64,000 nt of DNA from contig CAZUWG010000001.1 of the NCBI GenBank assembly GCA_964624165.1, forward strand, positions 1 to 64,000, in the 5' to 3' direction. Shown here one piece after another: positions 7,304 to 15,881 of the stretch. The position numbers and the translations under genes are program-made. The notes beneath the pieces are model-generated. The model ran no database searches, had not been told where the DNA came from, and saw only the letters and a list, made by a program, of their open reading frames with translations. How positions within the stretch are numbered: the stretch's first letter is position 1; each line of letters starts with the position of its first letter. The DNA comes from OLB19 sp964624165. GTDB lineage: Bacteria > Patescibacteriota > Minisyncoccia > Phycocordibacterales > UBA918.

Positions 7304-7993
7304 ATGAAGCAAGGAACACTCTCTGTCGTCGCTACACCGATTGGTAATCTCGAAGATATTACCCTGCGAGCGCTACGTATACTAAAAGAAAGCGACTATA
7401 TTTTATGTGAAGACACGCGCGTTACAGGCAAGCTTTGTGCTCATTACGATATTCAAAAACCGCTGCGTCGCTACGATGCGCATACCAGTGACGCAGCACA
7501 TGAGGTAATTCTTAAGGACTTAGAAGCCGGCAAGCATATTGCGCTTGTGTCTGATGCCGGGACGCCGGGTGTGAGTGATCCGGGGGTGCTTTTGGTGGCG
7601 CGCGCCAGCGTAGCTGGCGCGCGGGTTGAAGCGATTCCTGGACCGTCTGCCGTCACAGCGGCGATTTCGGTCGCCGGACTTACCGGCAACCAATTTACCT
7701 TCCTCGGGTTTGTGCCGCAGAAGAAAGGACGGCAAACGTTCTTCGAACGTTTGCCGTCCTTTGACCACCCGGTCGTCTTTTTTGAGTCAACGCATCGCAT
7801 ACTAAAAACTCTCGATGCTTTGACAGCGCTGCCACATGAGCCGCATATTATTGTGGCGCGTGAGCTCACGAAGCTCTATGAAGAAGTGGTGCGTGGGGAT
7901 GGTGAGACCGTAAGGGCTCACTTTATAGAAAAACCAGCCACTCAAAAAGGCGAGTTTGTTATTATTGTTGCACCAAAAGAAAATACTGTATAA
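7304..7993 (+). CDS. rsmI: 16S rRNA (cytidine1402-2'-O)-methyltransferase
   Basis: A 229-aa tetrapyrrole-methylase-fold enzyme that 2'-O-methylates C1402 in the decoding centre with SAM. Seen: VATPIGNLEDITLRAL (N-terminal signature), CEDTRVTGKL, the SAM-site ALVSDAGTPGVSDPG and IPGPSAVTAA. It ends soon after the core, lacking the extra C-terminal domain of the ~286-aa E. coli protein. Its target sequence (CCGCCCGTC) is conserved in the 16S fragment at 33-41. Its coding DNA contains two perfect inverted repeats (7599-7623, 11 bp; 7724-7762, 18 bp). Confidence 0.93.
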   Translation: MKQGTLSVVATPIGNLEDITLRALRILKESDYILCEDTRVTGKLCAHYDIQKPLRRYDAHTSDAAHEVILKDLEAGKHIALVSDAGTPGVSDPGVLLVARASVAGARVEAIPGPSAVTAAISVAGLTGNQFTFLGFVPQKKGRQTFFERLPSFDHPVVFFESTHRILKTLDALTALPHEPHIIVARELTKLYEEVVRGDGETVRAHFIEKPATQKGEFVIIVAPKENTV

Positions 7994-7994
7994 T
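7989..7994 (+). promoter_or_regulatory. -10 box, near-leaderless
   Basis: TATAAT overlaps the rsmI stop and ends 8 nt before the ATG at 8003. Confidence 0.5.
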
Positions 7995-8002
7995 CGAAAG
8001 TA

Positions 8003-8278
8003 ATGTCACGAGAATCATTGGTAGTATTGATTGGTTTCACCTGCATATTTATTCCGTTTTTAGGTATTCTCCAGGTGCATAAAGAATATGTTATCGCTGC
8101 GCTCGGTGGAGTGTTGGTATTTGTCGGTTACAGTCTGAGGCGAAGTCGTTATCTTCGGCAACTTGAGCGCGGCAATGGCGAGCGAGGTAATGATTCCTTT
8201 GTAGAACGCTTTCAAGAACGTATAGACTATGGCGATACAAGAGAACGGGCTCGTGAATACAGGCATGAATATGAATAA
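8003..8278 (+). CDS. Small two-span membrane protein
   Basis: Not recognised. A 91-aa protein with two hydrophobic segments (about residues 6-22 and 29-43) and a strongly charged Arg/Glu-rich cytoplasmic tail (about 45-91). Its stop overlaps the start of the next gene by a few codons, so the two are probably translated together. Probably a small inner-membrane protein. Confidence 0.7.
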   Translation: MSRESLVVLIGFTCIFIPFLGILQVHKEYVIAALGGVLVFVGYSLRRSRYLRQLERGNGERGNDSFVERFQERIDYGDTRERAREYRHEYE

Positions 8279-9566
8279 GTTTTTCCCAGGTATCTTTTTT
8301 GTGGGGCTTTTGATAACGACAGGTTATGGTGTCTTTGCATACGGTACAAAAGAAACAGTCTATGAGCGCAACGTAAAAGGAGTCGAGACAGAGGAGGTGC
8401 AGGTCACTCAAACGCCAGAGGTACCCGACACACGTGCAGTGGTCACCCATGTACCACTCCCAGAGCCAGTCAAGGCAATATATATGTCTGCTTGTGTCGT
8501 AGGCACCAGCGATTTTCGGCAGCGGCTGGTCGACTTTGTCGATACCACGGAGATAAATTCTCTGGTGATTGATATTAAGGACTATTCCGGTTCGATTGCG
8601 TTTGACCCAGAGGGTCAAGAGTGGCAATACGCTTGGGATGCCGCGAAGTGCGGTGCGCGCGATATGCGGGATTTTCTGGCTTATCTACATGAAAAAGATA
8701 TTTATGTGATTGGTCGGATTACAGTATTTCAAGATCCACTTTACACCGCCAGACACCCAGAGTCAGCGGTCAAGAAAGCTGATGGCGTAACAGTCTGGAA
8801 AGATTATAAAGGCCTTTCATTTATTGATGTCGGCTATAAGCCCTACTGGGATCATCTTTTAAAACTCGTTGAAGAATCTTACAATATCGGATTTGATGAA
8901 ATAAACTTTGATTACGTTCGATATCCTTCAGATGGACCAATGAAAGATATTGCCTTTACCCACAGCCAGGTCACAAACGGCGTTGTCAACAAGCCAGAAA
9001 ATCTCGAGCGATTTTTTGCCTTCTTACACGAAGAGGTAAAGAAGCCCGAGCGATATGAGGCACTGCGTCATGATAACACCGGCAGAGAGGAGGCTATTCC
9101 TTACACATCGGCGGATCTCTTTGGTATGACCACCACCAATACAGACGATCTTTCAATCGGCCAGGTTTTGGAACGCGCGTTTCCATACTTCGATGTCATC
9201 GCCCCTATGGTTTATCCGTCGCACTATCCCGATGCTTTCTTAGGGCTGGGAGATCCAAACCTTTATCCGTATAAAGTGGTGCATCACGCGATGGCAGCGG
9301 CAGTGGCGCGAGCGAGCGCAACCACTACTAGCGTGGCCGGTCTCTTGCATGAGCGAGTAGGGACATCAACCCCGGCTGTCTATCAAAAGCCTGTCTTTAG
9401 TGGCGATAATCTTCGTACGTGGATTCAGGATTTTGATTATGGTGGTGACTATGACGCTGCCGATGTACGCGCGCAAATACAGGCGAGTATTGACGCGGGA
9501 GTCCCGGGCTTTATGGTGTGGGCACCTTCAAATATCTATACACGTGGCGGGTATCTCACTCAATAA
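8265..9566 (+). CDS. DUF4015/COG1306-type glycoside hydrolase-like protein
   Basis: About 433 aa. A short N-terminal signal-anchor (FFPGIFFVGLLITTGYGVF) is followed by a TIM-barrel-like domain with the hallmarks of the putative glycosyl hydrolase family DUF4015: SLVIDIKDYSG, YVIGRITVFQDP, SFIDVGYKPYWDHLL, GFDEINFDYVRYPSDG and VIAPMVYPSHYPD. The conserved acidic residues in NFDYVRYP are the likely catalytic centre. It probably acts on an extracellular polysaccharide or peptidoglycan; the substrate is unknown. ATG 8265 or 8271 are both possible; both overlap the preceding gene's end. Confidence 0.8.
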   Translation: MNMNKFFPGIFFVGLLITTGYGVFAYGTKETVYERNVKGVETEEVQVTQTPEVPDTRAVVTHVPLPEPVKAIYMSACVVGTSDFRQRLVDFVDTTEINSLVIDIKDYSGSIAFDPEGQEWQYAWDAAKCGARDMRDFLAYLHEKDIYVIGRITVFQDPLYTARHPESAVKKADGVTVWKDYKGLSFIDVGYKPYWDHLLKLVEESYNIGFDEINFDYVRYPSDGPMKDIAFTHSQVTNGVVNKPENLERFFAFLHEEVKKPERYEALRHDNTGREEAIPYTSADLFGMTTTNTDDLSIGQVLERAFPYFDVIAPMVYPSHYPDAFLGLGDPNLYPYKVVHHAMAAAVARASATTTSVAGLLHERVGTSTPAVYQKPVFSGDNLRTWIQDFDYGGDYDAADVRAQIQASIDAGVPGFMVWAPSNIYTRGGYLTQ

Positions 9567-9605
9567 TAAGGGTGATATACTAAAGGAGTAATAGGGGCTT
9601 TTTCT

Positions 9606-11087
9606 ATGGGTTTTCTGAAATCAACACCTTCACATACAGTAAAAAAAGGAATCTTTATTCCACAAGTGATTAAAGATAAAGAAGCGGCCAAACGGCGGAC
9701 GCTTTTTTTGCCAAGCCAGACGCGTCTGGCCCTGCCGACTCGACCACACTACCTCGCGCTCCCGGTGGGAGCACTGATGCTAGTGGTGGGTTTTTTTGCG
9801 ATCGACTCATTACCGGCTCAAGCTTTGCCAGCAACACCAGTGGTGGTGATTACCACCGAAGAGCCCTATCAACACACTACGCTTTCTTTTGGTCCAGAGG
9901 AGGCGCTGTCGAATCACGCTACCTTTAAAAAGGCTGCGCAAGCTTTCATAGAAAATGACACTTCCTTTATTTCACTCGATGGGACAGAAAAAACCATTAG
10001 CCTTTATCAAGACGGCGAGCTGGTTTTCGAAACCGCTATCGAACAAGTGCCAAGTGCGCACTCATGGTTTTTGGCACCCTCTGGTCTCTATCGAGTGGCA
10101 AATAAAAATGAAAAAAGTTATGACGCAGTCAACAAAACTTATTACAAAAACGTAGTTCGTTTTGATAAAAACTTTCTCATTCATGGCAATGTCGAAAACA
10201 CCGCTGGCGAGGTGGTAGAGGAGCCTACTCGGGCGGGGAGCAAAATCAGCGATAGCGCCGCCGCCGACCTTATGGTCTTGGCCGGAAATGGTGTGCCGGT
10301 TTTGGTGCATACACCGACTGCGCAAAGCGACACTACGTTTAGTTACCAGCTTAGTGGGCCGCGGGTACAAGCACGTTCTTTTTTAGCGGCTGATGTCGAT
10401 TCTGGTATTGAGCTCTTTGGCTCAGGGGAGACTATGGTCGTGCCGATTGCTTCGCTCACTAAGCTTATGACCGTTGTGGTGGCGGCAGAAGAGTATGATC
10501 TTTCTAGTCGGATTAAGGTTTCGCAAGAGCGCTATGTCACTACGTTGGTACCAAGACTGCAAGGGAAGTATGAAGCCAATCTTTTTAGTTTGCTGCAGCT
10601 TCTTATGGTCGAATCTTCAAACGAAGCGGCCGAGGTGATTGCATCTCACATGGGGCGGGAAGCTTTTATTACAAAAATGAATGAAAAAGCCAGCGCCCTT
10701 GGGATGAGCGACACTGTCTTTACTGATCCTTCAGGACTCGACAATACGAATGTTTCAACCGCCAAAGATCTACTCACTCTCACTCGGTATATTTCGCAAC
10801 GACATCCGTTTGTCTGGGCGGTCAGTATGGGCGAGGTAGAAGAATTTACTCCCTCTGAAGAATTTTTAAATCTTGATAATTTTAATGAAGTAGAACAGCT
10901 TACTAATATCTTAGGAGGCAAGATTGGCGAAACAGAAGCAGCGCGTCAAACCTCAGTGAGTATCCACTCTTATACTCTCAACGGTGAAGCTCGGCGGGTA
11001 GCCATTATCATTCTTGGTACCGAAGCTCGAAATGACAACGTAAAGGCGGTAGATCGCTTCATTCGTCAACAATACGCCGTGGAATAG
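9606..11087 (+). CDS. DD-carboxypeptidase (S11) fused to a degenerate L,D-transpeptidase-like domain
   Basis: A 493-aa protein with a cytoplasmic N-tail and a signal-anchor (about residues 50-70). Residues 120-235 look like a YkuD/L,D-transpeptidase domain (ISLYQDGELVFE, APSGLYRV, FLIHGN with His193, and a GVPVLVHT end), but the SHGCIR catalytic block is replaced by RAGSKISDS, with no cysteine. The C-terminal half is a D-Ala-D-Ala carboxypeptidase: SxxK at 283-286 (SLTK), SxN at 337-339 (SSN) and a KTG-equivalent at 439-441 reading KIG. It probably trims peptidoglycan stem peptides outside the membrane, with the pseudo-transpeptidase part binding substrate. AAGGAG (9581-9586) is ~19 nt from the ATG, too far for a normal site. 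Confidence 0.82.
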   Translation: MGFLKSTPSHTVKKGIFIPQVIKDKEAAKRRTLFLPSQTRLALPTRPHYLALPVGALMLVVGFFAIDSLPAQALPATPVVVITTEEPYQHTTLSFGPEEALSNHATFKKAAQAFIENDTSFISLDGTEKTISLYQDGELVFETAIEQVPSAHSWFLAPSGLYRVANKNEKSYDAVNKTYYKNVVRFDKNFLIHGNVENTAGEVVEEPTRAGSKISDSAAADLMVLAGNGVPVLVHTPTAQSDTTFSYQLSGPRVQARSFLAADVDSGIELFGSGETMVVPIASLTKLMTVVVAAEEYDLSSRIKVSQERYVTTLVPRLQGKYEANLFSLLQLLMVESSNEAAEVIASHMGREAFITKMNEKASALGMSDTVFTDPSGLDNTNVSTAKDLLTLTRYISQRHPFVWAVSMGEVEEFTPSEEFLNLDNFNEVEQLTNILGGKIGETEAARQTSVSIHSYTLNGEARRVAIIILGTEARNDNVKAVDRFIRQQYAVE

Positions 11088-11215
11088 CTGTGTATTACCG
11101 TGCTTGCTTGTGGTCAGCGGGCATGGTTTACTGTGCGTCGCACGAGTTCTTTAGTAGTAAATTTTGGATAAATAACCTGCATGATATTTGTGCAGACGGG
11201 ATTTATCAGATAGAG
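11088..11215 (+). other. Intergenic stretch with a possible structured RNA
   Basis: No ORF. Around 11168-11208 GATAAAT and ATTTATC enclose a CTGCA/TGCAG hairpin, and an intrinsic terminator follows at 11216. It could be a 3' UTR structure of the carboxypeptidase gene; I match it to no known RNA family. Confidence 0.35.
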
Positions 11216-11239
11216 AAGCCGGCCACCAGGCTGGCTTTT
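11216..11239 (+). terminator. Intrinsic terminator
   Basis: AAGCCGGCC (11216-11224) pairs with GGCTGGCTT (11229-11237), followed by a short T-run, just upstream of the promoter at 11241. Confidence 0.7.
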
Positions 11240-11240
11240 C

Positions 11241-11249
11241 TGTTATACT
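11241..11249 (+). promoter_or_regulatory. Extended -10, leaderless
   Basis: TGTTATACT ends 6 nt before the ATG at 11256. Confidence 0.6.
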
Positions 11250-11255
11250 TACGTT

Positions 11256-13085
11256 ATGTCATTTGATCCAGAAAAGATTACTTTTTTTGCAAATACCGAT
11301 GCTCGAGGCAAGCAGGTGCGCTTTGGCATTAAGGCAAAAGATCGCACGCGTCATGTGTATGTGATCGGGAAGACCGGTATGGGAAAATCGACCCTCCTTG
11401 AGAATATGGCGGTCCAGGATATTCAAAATGGTGAAGGGCTCGCTTTTATCGATCCTCACGGACAAACCGCCGAGACACTGCTTGAGTATATTCCCGAAGA
11501 GCGCAAGAAAGATCTTTTGTATTTTGCGCCGTTTGATACTGCTTACCCAGTGGCTTTTAATGTGATGGAAGATGTTGGTCCAGAGCGACGACACTTGGTA
11601 GTGTCGGGCTTGATGTCGGTCTTTAAAAAGATTTGGGTCGATGCGTGGAGTGCGCGTATGGAGTACATCCTGCAAAATACCTTGATGGCACTTTTGGAAT
11701 ATCCAGATTCCACGCTGCTTGGGGTCAACCGTTTGCTATCCGACAAACACTATCGAAAAAAAGTCGTAGATAATATTAAAGACCCGGCGGTGAAATCTTT
11801 CTGGGTTGATGAATTTGCTAATTACAACGAACGCTACATGCAAGAGGCGGGTGATGCCATTAAAAATAAAATTGGACAGTTTACCGCCAATCCACTCATT
11901 CGTAATATCATTGGTCAGCCTAAATCCTCTTTCGATTTGCGTAAGATAATGGACGAAAAGAAAATCATCATCATGAACCTCTCAAAAGGTCTAGTAGGTG
12001 AGAGTAACGCCAACCTCCTTGGGTCGATGCTTACAACGCGTATTTATCTAGCGGCGATGAGTCGCGCTGATATGTCACCGCTAGCACTTCAGGAGATGCC
12101 AAATTTCTATTTCTACGTAGATGAGTTTCAGAGCTTTGCGAACGCTACTTTTGCAGACATTCTTTCTGAGGCACGCAAGTACAAGCTCAATCTCACCATC
12201 GCTCACCAGTACATCGAGCAAATGGAGGAAGAAGTAAGAAACGCCGTGTTCGGCAACGTTGGTACAATTATTTCGTTTCGCGTCGGCCCGTTTGATGCGG
12301 AGGTGTTGGAGACAATTTATACACCACAGTTCTTGGCGCCTGATATCGTTAACCTTGGATTTGCCCAGATCTACCTCACCTTGATGATAGATGGGATTGG
12401 CTCACGTCCGTTTTCTGCAGTCACGCTGCCGCCGATTACGCCTCCATCGGTGTCATGTAAAGACATGGTTATTTCGGAAAGCCGAAGACAATTCGCCTTT
12501 CCACGCGAAAAAGTGGAAGCGCACATCAATGCTTGGCACGATGAAAATCACACGCCACCACGCCCACCGCGCGCGCAACAAAATGACGGTGGAAAAAACA
12601 ACTCTCAAACAAACTCTCAAACAAAACCCTTTCAAAATCGCGATCATTCGCGAGGGAAGTTTGAGCAAAGAAGTGACTCTAAGTCAACACCAAATAAAAA
12701 TCCTCGCCCCCCGCAGTCGCCGAAGACTGCTGAGGCAGCACCAGATTTACGCGCCACCCTTTCAAAACTATCTAAGCAAGACTCAACGCCCGCCCAAAAA
12801 AAAGAAGTCCCTACCCCGACGGCAGGTGCGAAAACAGACAATCCAAAACAAGATCTTCGCGCCGCGTTGTCTGGAGTACTAAAAAAACAATCGCCAGAAA
12901 CGACGAAGCCCGCTCCCGTGAGGCCGCCAAAAGCAGCTACAGTGCCAAAGACACCGTCAAAAAATCCCCCTACACAGCCCCCAGCACCAACACCAAAGAC
13001 CAAAGCAGACAATACTGAAGTCGATCCAAAAGTCATTGAACGAATGTTGAAGTTGCGCAGTGACGACAAACCCCCTTTACGATAA
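11256..13085 (+). CDS. VirD4/TraG-like (type IV secretion/conjugation family) ATPase
   Basis: A 609-aa protein. An AAA+ motor domain carries Walker A GKTGMGKST (38-46), Walker B in FYFYVDEF (about 285-295), a sensor region SEARKYKLNLTIAHQYIEQ and a VRNAVFGNVGTIISFRVG end block. These are features of the VirD4/TraD/DUF87 coupling-ATPase group often found in CPR. No membrane span is visible, so the motor is soluble or recruited. The last ~180 residues are a low-complexity tail rich in Pro, Lys, Thr and Ala, probably disordered. It could power DNA transfer or type IV pilus-like secretion; no other secretion genes are adjacent. It heads an operon with the next gene, 6 nt away. Confidence 0.85.
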   Translation: MSFDPEKITFFANTDARGKQVRFGIKAKDRTRHVYVIGKTGMGKSTLLENMAVQDIQNGEGLAFIDPHGQTAETLLEYIPEERKKDLLYFAPFDTAYPVAFNVMEDVGPERRHLVVSGLMSVFKKIWVDAWSARMEYILQNTLMALLEYPDSTLLGVNRLLSDKHYRKKVVDNIKDPAVKSFWVDEFANYNERYMQEAGDAIKNKIGQFTANPLIRNIIGQPKSSFDLRKIMDEKKIIIMNLSKGLVGESNANLLGSMLTTRIYLAAMSRADMSPLALQEMPNFYFYVDEFQSFANATFADILSEARKYKLNLTIAHQYIEQMEEEVRNAVFGNVGTIISFRVGPFDAEVLETIYTPQFLAPDIVNLGFAQIYLTLMIDGIGSRPFSAVTLPPITPPSVSCKDMVISESRRQFAFPREKVEAHINAWHDENHTPPRPPRAQQNDGGKNNSQTNSQTKPFQNRDHSRGKFEQRSDSKSTPNKNPRPPQSPKTAEAAPDLRATLSKLSKQDSTPAQKKEVPTPTAGAKTDNPKQDLRAALSGVLKKQSPETTKPAPVRPPKAATVPKTPSKNPPTQPPAPTPKTKADNTEVDPKVIERMLKLRSDDKPPLR

Positions 13086-13091
13086 TTCTGT

Positions 13092-14465
13092 ATGCGTTGT
13101 CTTTTCCTCTTGTGTCTCACTGCTCTCTTGGTGCCACAGGCGGCATTGGCGCTTATGGTGAGCGAGGTGGCTTGGATGGGGACGTCGGCAGCGGCTGATG
13201 ATGAGTGGATAGAGCTTTACAACGATGGTGCCAACATGTCGCTTGAGGGGTGGGTGGTGGAATTTGGCCAAAGCAGTATCCCGCTCACCGGCTCATTGGC
13301 TTCAGGTGCGTATGCTGTACTGCATCGCGGTGGTGAGACAGCTGCGCCAGGCAGCCCGCTACTCACCTATAGTGGCGCACTTGCAAATACCGGCACCACT
13401 ATCATACTTCGCCGTCCGGATGGCAGCGCCGCTGATACAGTGAATGCCAGTGCCGGTTGGCCAGCGGGAGATAATATCACCAAAGAAACAATGCAAAGAC
13501 AAGGTGGCAGCTGGGTGACGGCTCCTCACAGCGCTGGCTTTGGTGCGTTTAGTAGTGTTAATACACAAAACGATGATACTGAAAAAAGTAGTAGCAATCA
13601 GCCTCGGACATTACCTTTTAATATTCGCCCCCGCGAAGAAAATCAGAAAACTGAAACAACAGAAACGGTCGAGCGCGAGCTCAATATCATTGGTAGTGAT
13701 GTGGGCTATAAAGGTCATCCGATGCAATTTTCTGCTCAGGTGCAAGGGGTCGGCGAGCGGTTTGTGCCATCACTACGTTATGAATGGAATTTTGGTGAAT
13801 TGAGTGAAGCGACGGGCAAGGAGGTGTGGCATACCTATGAGCATCCGGGAGTCTACCTGGTGACCTTGTACGCCTCTTTCGGTGCAGTAGAGCTGGTGGC
13901 GCGTAAAGAAATTACTGTTCGTGAGGTGCCACTTTCGCTGCAGAGGAATGAGCAAGGAGCGGTGTTAATCACCAACAACGCTGCGTATGAGGTGCTGCTT
14001 GATGGATATGTGGTGCGTAGCACTTTTGCAAAATCATTTCCCAAAAGGAGTATTTTACTGCCTGGTGCAACGGTCACAATCAAAGCGTCATTGTTGGGTA
14101 ATGATCCAACCGCGGCAGTGTATTTGTTGGATAATCGCGGCGTATTGGTGGGAGAGATAGGAGGTAATCGCACCGCACAAAGTGCCGACGTCGCTACCCA
14201 AGAGCGCGGTGTGGTGAGTAATAAAGCGGTGCGTCAGAGCCAAAATCACCGCCACTCTGCCCGTCCACAGGTGGCTGGTTTTAGTTTTTCCTCTCAAGAT
14301 GATATGGCGACGACCTCTTCTAGTGCCAGTCCAACACCAACGATAGGGAGTGAGGTTGAAAAGGGTTTAAGTACTAAAGCAGCAGCGACCTCGTCTTCTG
14401 TCACTTATTATGTACTTGCAGCGCTCCTGATCTTCGGTGTCTTGGGGGTGTTGATACGTAAGTAA
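13092..14465 (+). CDS. Surface protein with lamin-tail and PKD-like domains
   Basis: A 457-aa protein with a signal peptide (residues 1-20). Residues ~21-150 form a lamin-tail domain (VSEVAWMGTSAAADDEWIEL, the DEWIEL(Y/F)N core, then TLILRRPDG-like strands). Residues ~195-275 resemble a PKD fold (YEWNFGE...HTYEHPGVYLVTL). A Ser/Thr-rich linker and a C-terminal membrane anchor (TYYVLAALLIFGVLGVLIRK) follow. The product is probably displayed outside the membrane and binds wall or extracellular ligands. It follows the ATPase gene in one operon. Confidence 0.82.
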   Translation: MRCLFLLCLTALLVPQAALALMVSEVAWMGTSAAADDEWIELYNDGANMSLEGWVVEFGQSSIPLTGSLASGAYAVLHRGGETAAPGSPLLTYSGALANTGTTIILRRPDGSAADTVNASAGWPAGDNITKETMQRQGGSWVTAPHSAGFGAFSSVNTQNDDTEKSSSNQPRTLPFNIRPREENQKTETTETVERELNIIGSDVGYKGHPMQFSAQVQGVGERFVPSLRYEWNFGELSEATGKEVWHTYEHPGVYLVTLYASFGAVELVARKEITVREVPLSLQRNEQGAVLITNNAAYEVLLDGYVVRSTFAKSFPKRSILLPGATVTIKASLLGNDPTAAVYLLDNRGVLVGEIGGNRTAQSADVATQERGVVSNKAVRQSQNHRHSARPQVAGFSFSSQDDMATTSSSASPTPTIGSEVEKGLSTKAAATSSSVTYYVLAALLIFGVLGVLIRK

Positions 14466-14510
14466 TAGCCACCCGGTAGTGCAAAAATGACCACCGTGAA
14501 GGGGGAGTGC

Positions 14511-14518
14511 TGTATACT
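14511..14518 (+). promoter_or_regulatory. -10 box, near-leaderless
   Basis: TGTATACT (TATACT at 14513-14518) ends 8 nt before the ATG at 14527. Confidence 0.55.
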
Positions 14519-14526
14519 TAAAGCAC

Positions 14527-15858
14527 ATGGCCAAGCAAGTTACCTACAATCAAAATCTCGAAGCAAACGAGGTTGCGTCGGGGGTGTTGGACTATATTCT
14601 GGAGGAAGAATCGCCCGCGCGGATCAACGAAAAGGCAAATCTAATCAAGGTTGAAGAGGCGCTAAAGGCGCAAAAAATCCTTGAACAAAACGAAAGTCGC
14701 CAGCTTGCCCGAGTCTTGTTTGTGACCGAGGACTTAGGTGTCTTGGTGGATGGGAGTCTTGAGCAGCAACATTACAAAAATCTCTCACTTTTATTTGAAG
14801 AGCTTCATGTCATGGTGGTGCTTGACGGTAAAAAAGAAAGTGGCGTATTTCGCCTCGCACAAAATATTTGGGTTTATAAAGTGTATGGCACCTACAACAT
14901 CAGCAAAATGTGGCATGCGCGCAAGGTGGCTAAGCAACATCTTGTCTTCAATGAGGTCATACGCCCAGACATTATCGTCGCCGACAACCCGTTTTTCAAT
15001 GCGATAGTGGCCGCCGATTTGGCGGAGATGTTTGAAAGACCGTGGCAGCTACACGTATCAGTCAATGTCTTTAGTGATCAATGGCTCAAGACTAAAAAAT
15101 CTCACAGCCATCAACGCAGCATCGCAAAAAAAGTGTATCGCAGAAAGCCGCCAAGTATTCGCACAAAATCAACCATTATCAAAGACGCAATTTTGCTGCG
15201 TTACCACAACTTCACCAATATTGACGTTTTGCCACAGCATTACAATATTGAGGCCTATAAAAATGCGGTAGCTAAATTTGATGTCCACAATGTTTATAAA
15301 GATTTTGTGTTCGTTATGTTGGCGCAAGGTTCATTGACTGCCGATAGTCCGCTTCATGAGGTGTTTGCCGCCGCGCGACCGCTTTTGCTTAATCCGCGTA
15401 TTGGACTCGTGGTACTTGGTGACGGTCCGGCGCGAAAACTTTTTAAAGAAAAAGTGTCTTTGTTAGGTATAGAAAAATGCGTTGTCTTCGTCCATGACAC
15501 AGAAGATGTCATGTCCTACTACAAAACTGCCGATGTATTTATGCAAAGTGATATGTCGGAAGAGAGCGAACAATCGGTGCTTAGGGCAACCGGGGCTGGC
15601 GTCCCGATGGTGTTGTATCCGACCGCTATGCGAGAAGATTTATTTGTGAATGGACAGTCCGCTTATCTTTGCGAAGAAAAAACGCCACAGCAAATGACCG
15701 AGCACGTAAAATATCTTCTTAATTCAAATTCAACGCGGCACCTGATGGCTCGCAACGCTAGAGATGTGGCCAGCGAGCGTCTAGAAGAAGATCCGACAGC
15801 TTACTATCGAGCGATGCGTTACCATATCGAATCAATTTTACTAGCAGAAGGATCATAA
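14527..15858 (+). CDS. Glycosyltransferase, GT4-like (GT-B fold)
   Basis: A 443-aa soluble protein. The C-terminal half has the GT-B donor-binding layout: FVFVMLAQGSL, GLVVLGDGPARKLF, a VVFVHDTEDVMSYY segment, ADVFMQSDMSEESEQSVLRA (the acidic E...E pair of GT4) and ATGAGVPMVLYP. The N-terminal half carries RVLFVTEDLGV, typical of acceptor domains. It probably adds a sugar to a surface glycan; donor and acceptor are unknown. It precedes an O-antigen-ligase-like gene by 23 bp, supporting a role in glycan assembly. Confidence 0.82.
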   Translation: MAKQVTYNQNLEANEVASGVLDYILEEESPARINEKANLIKVEEALKAQKILEQNESRQLARVLFVTEDLGVLVDGSLEQQHYKNLSLLFEELHVMVVLDGKKESGVFRLAQNIWVYKVYGTYNISKMWHARKVAKQHLVFNEVIRPDIIVADNPFFNAIVAADLAEMFERPWQLHVSVNVFSDQWLKTKKSHSHQRSIAKKVYRRKPPSIRTKSTIIKDAILLRYHNFTNIDVLPQHYNIEAYKNAVAKFDVHNVYKDFVFVMLAQGSLTADSPLHEVFAAARPLLLNPRIGLVVLGDGPARKLFKEKVSLLGIEKCVVFVHDTEDVMSYYKTADVFMQSDMSEESEQSVLRATGAGVPMVLYPTAMREDLFVNGQSAYLCEEKTPQQMTEHVKYLLNSNSTRHLMARNARDVASERLEEDPTAYYRAMRYHIESILLAEGS

Positions 15859-15881
15859 AAAATGTGCTAAGGTAAACAATC

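Noticed and set aside
11161..11215. Possible riboswitch upstream of the VirD4-like ATPase gene
   Set aside because: The structure lies before a terminator and before the gene's own leaderless promoter, so it is unlikely to regulate it, and I recognise no known motif.
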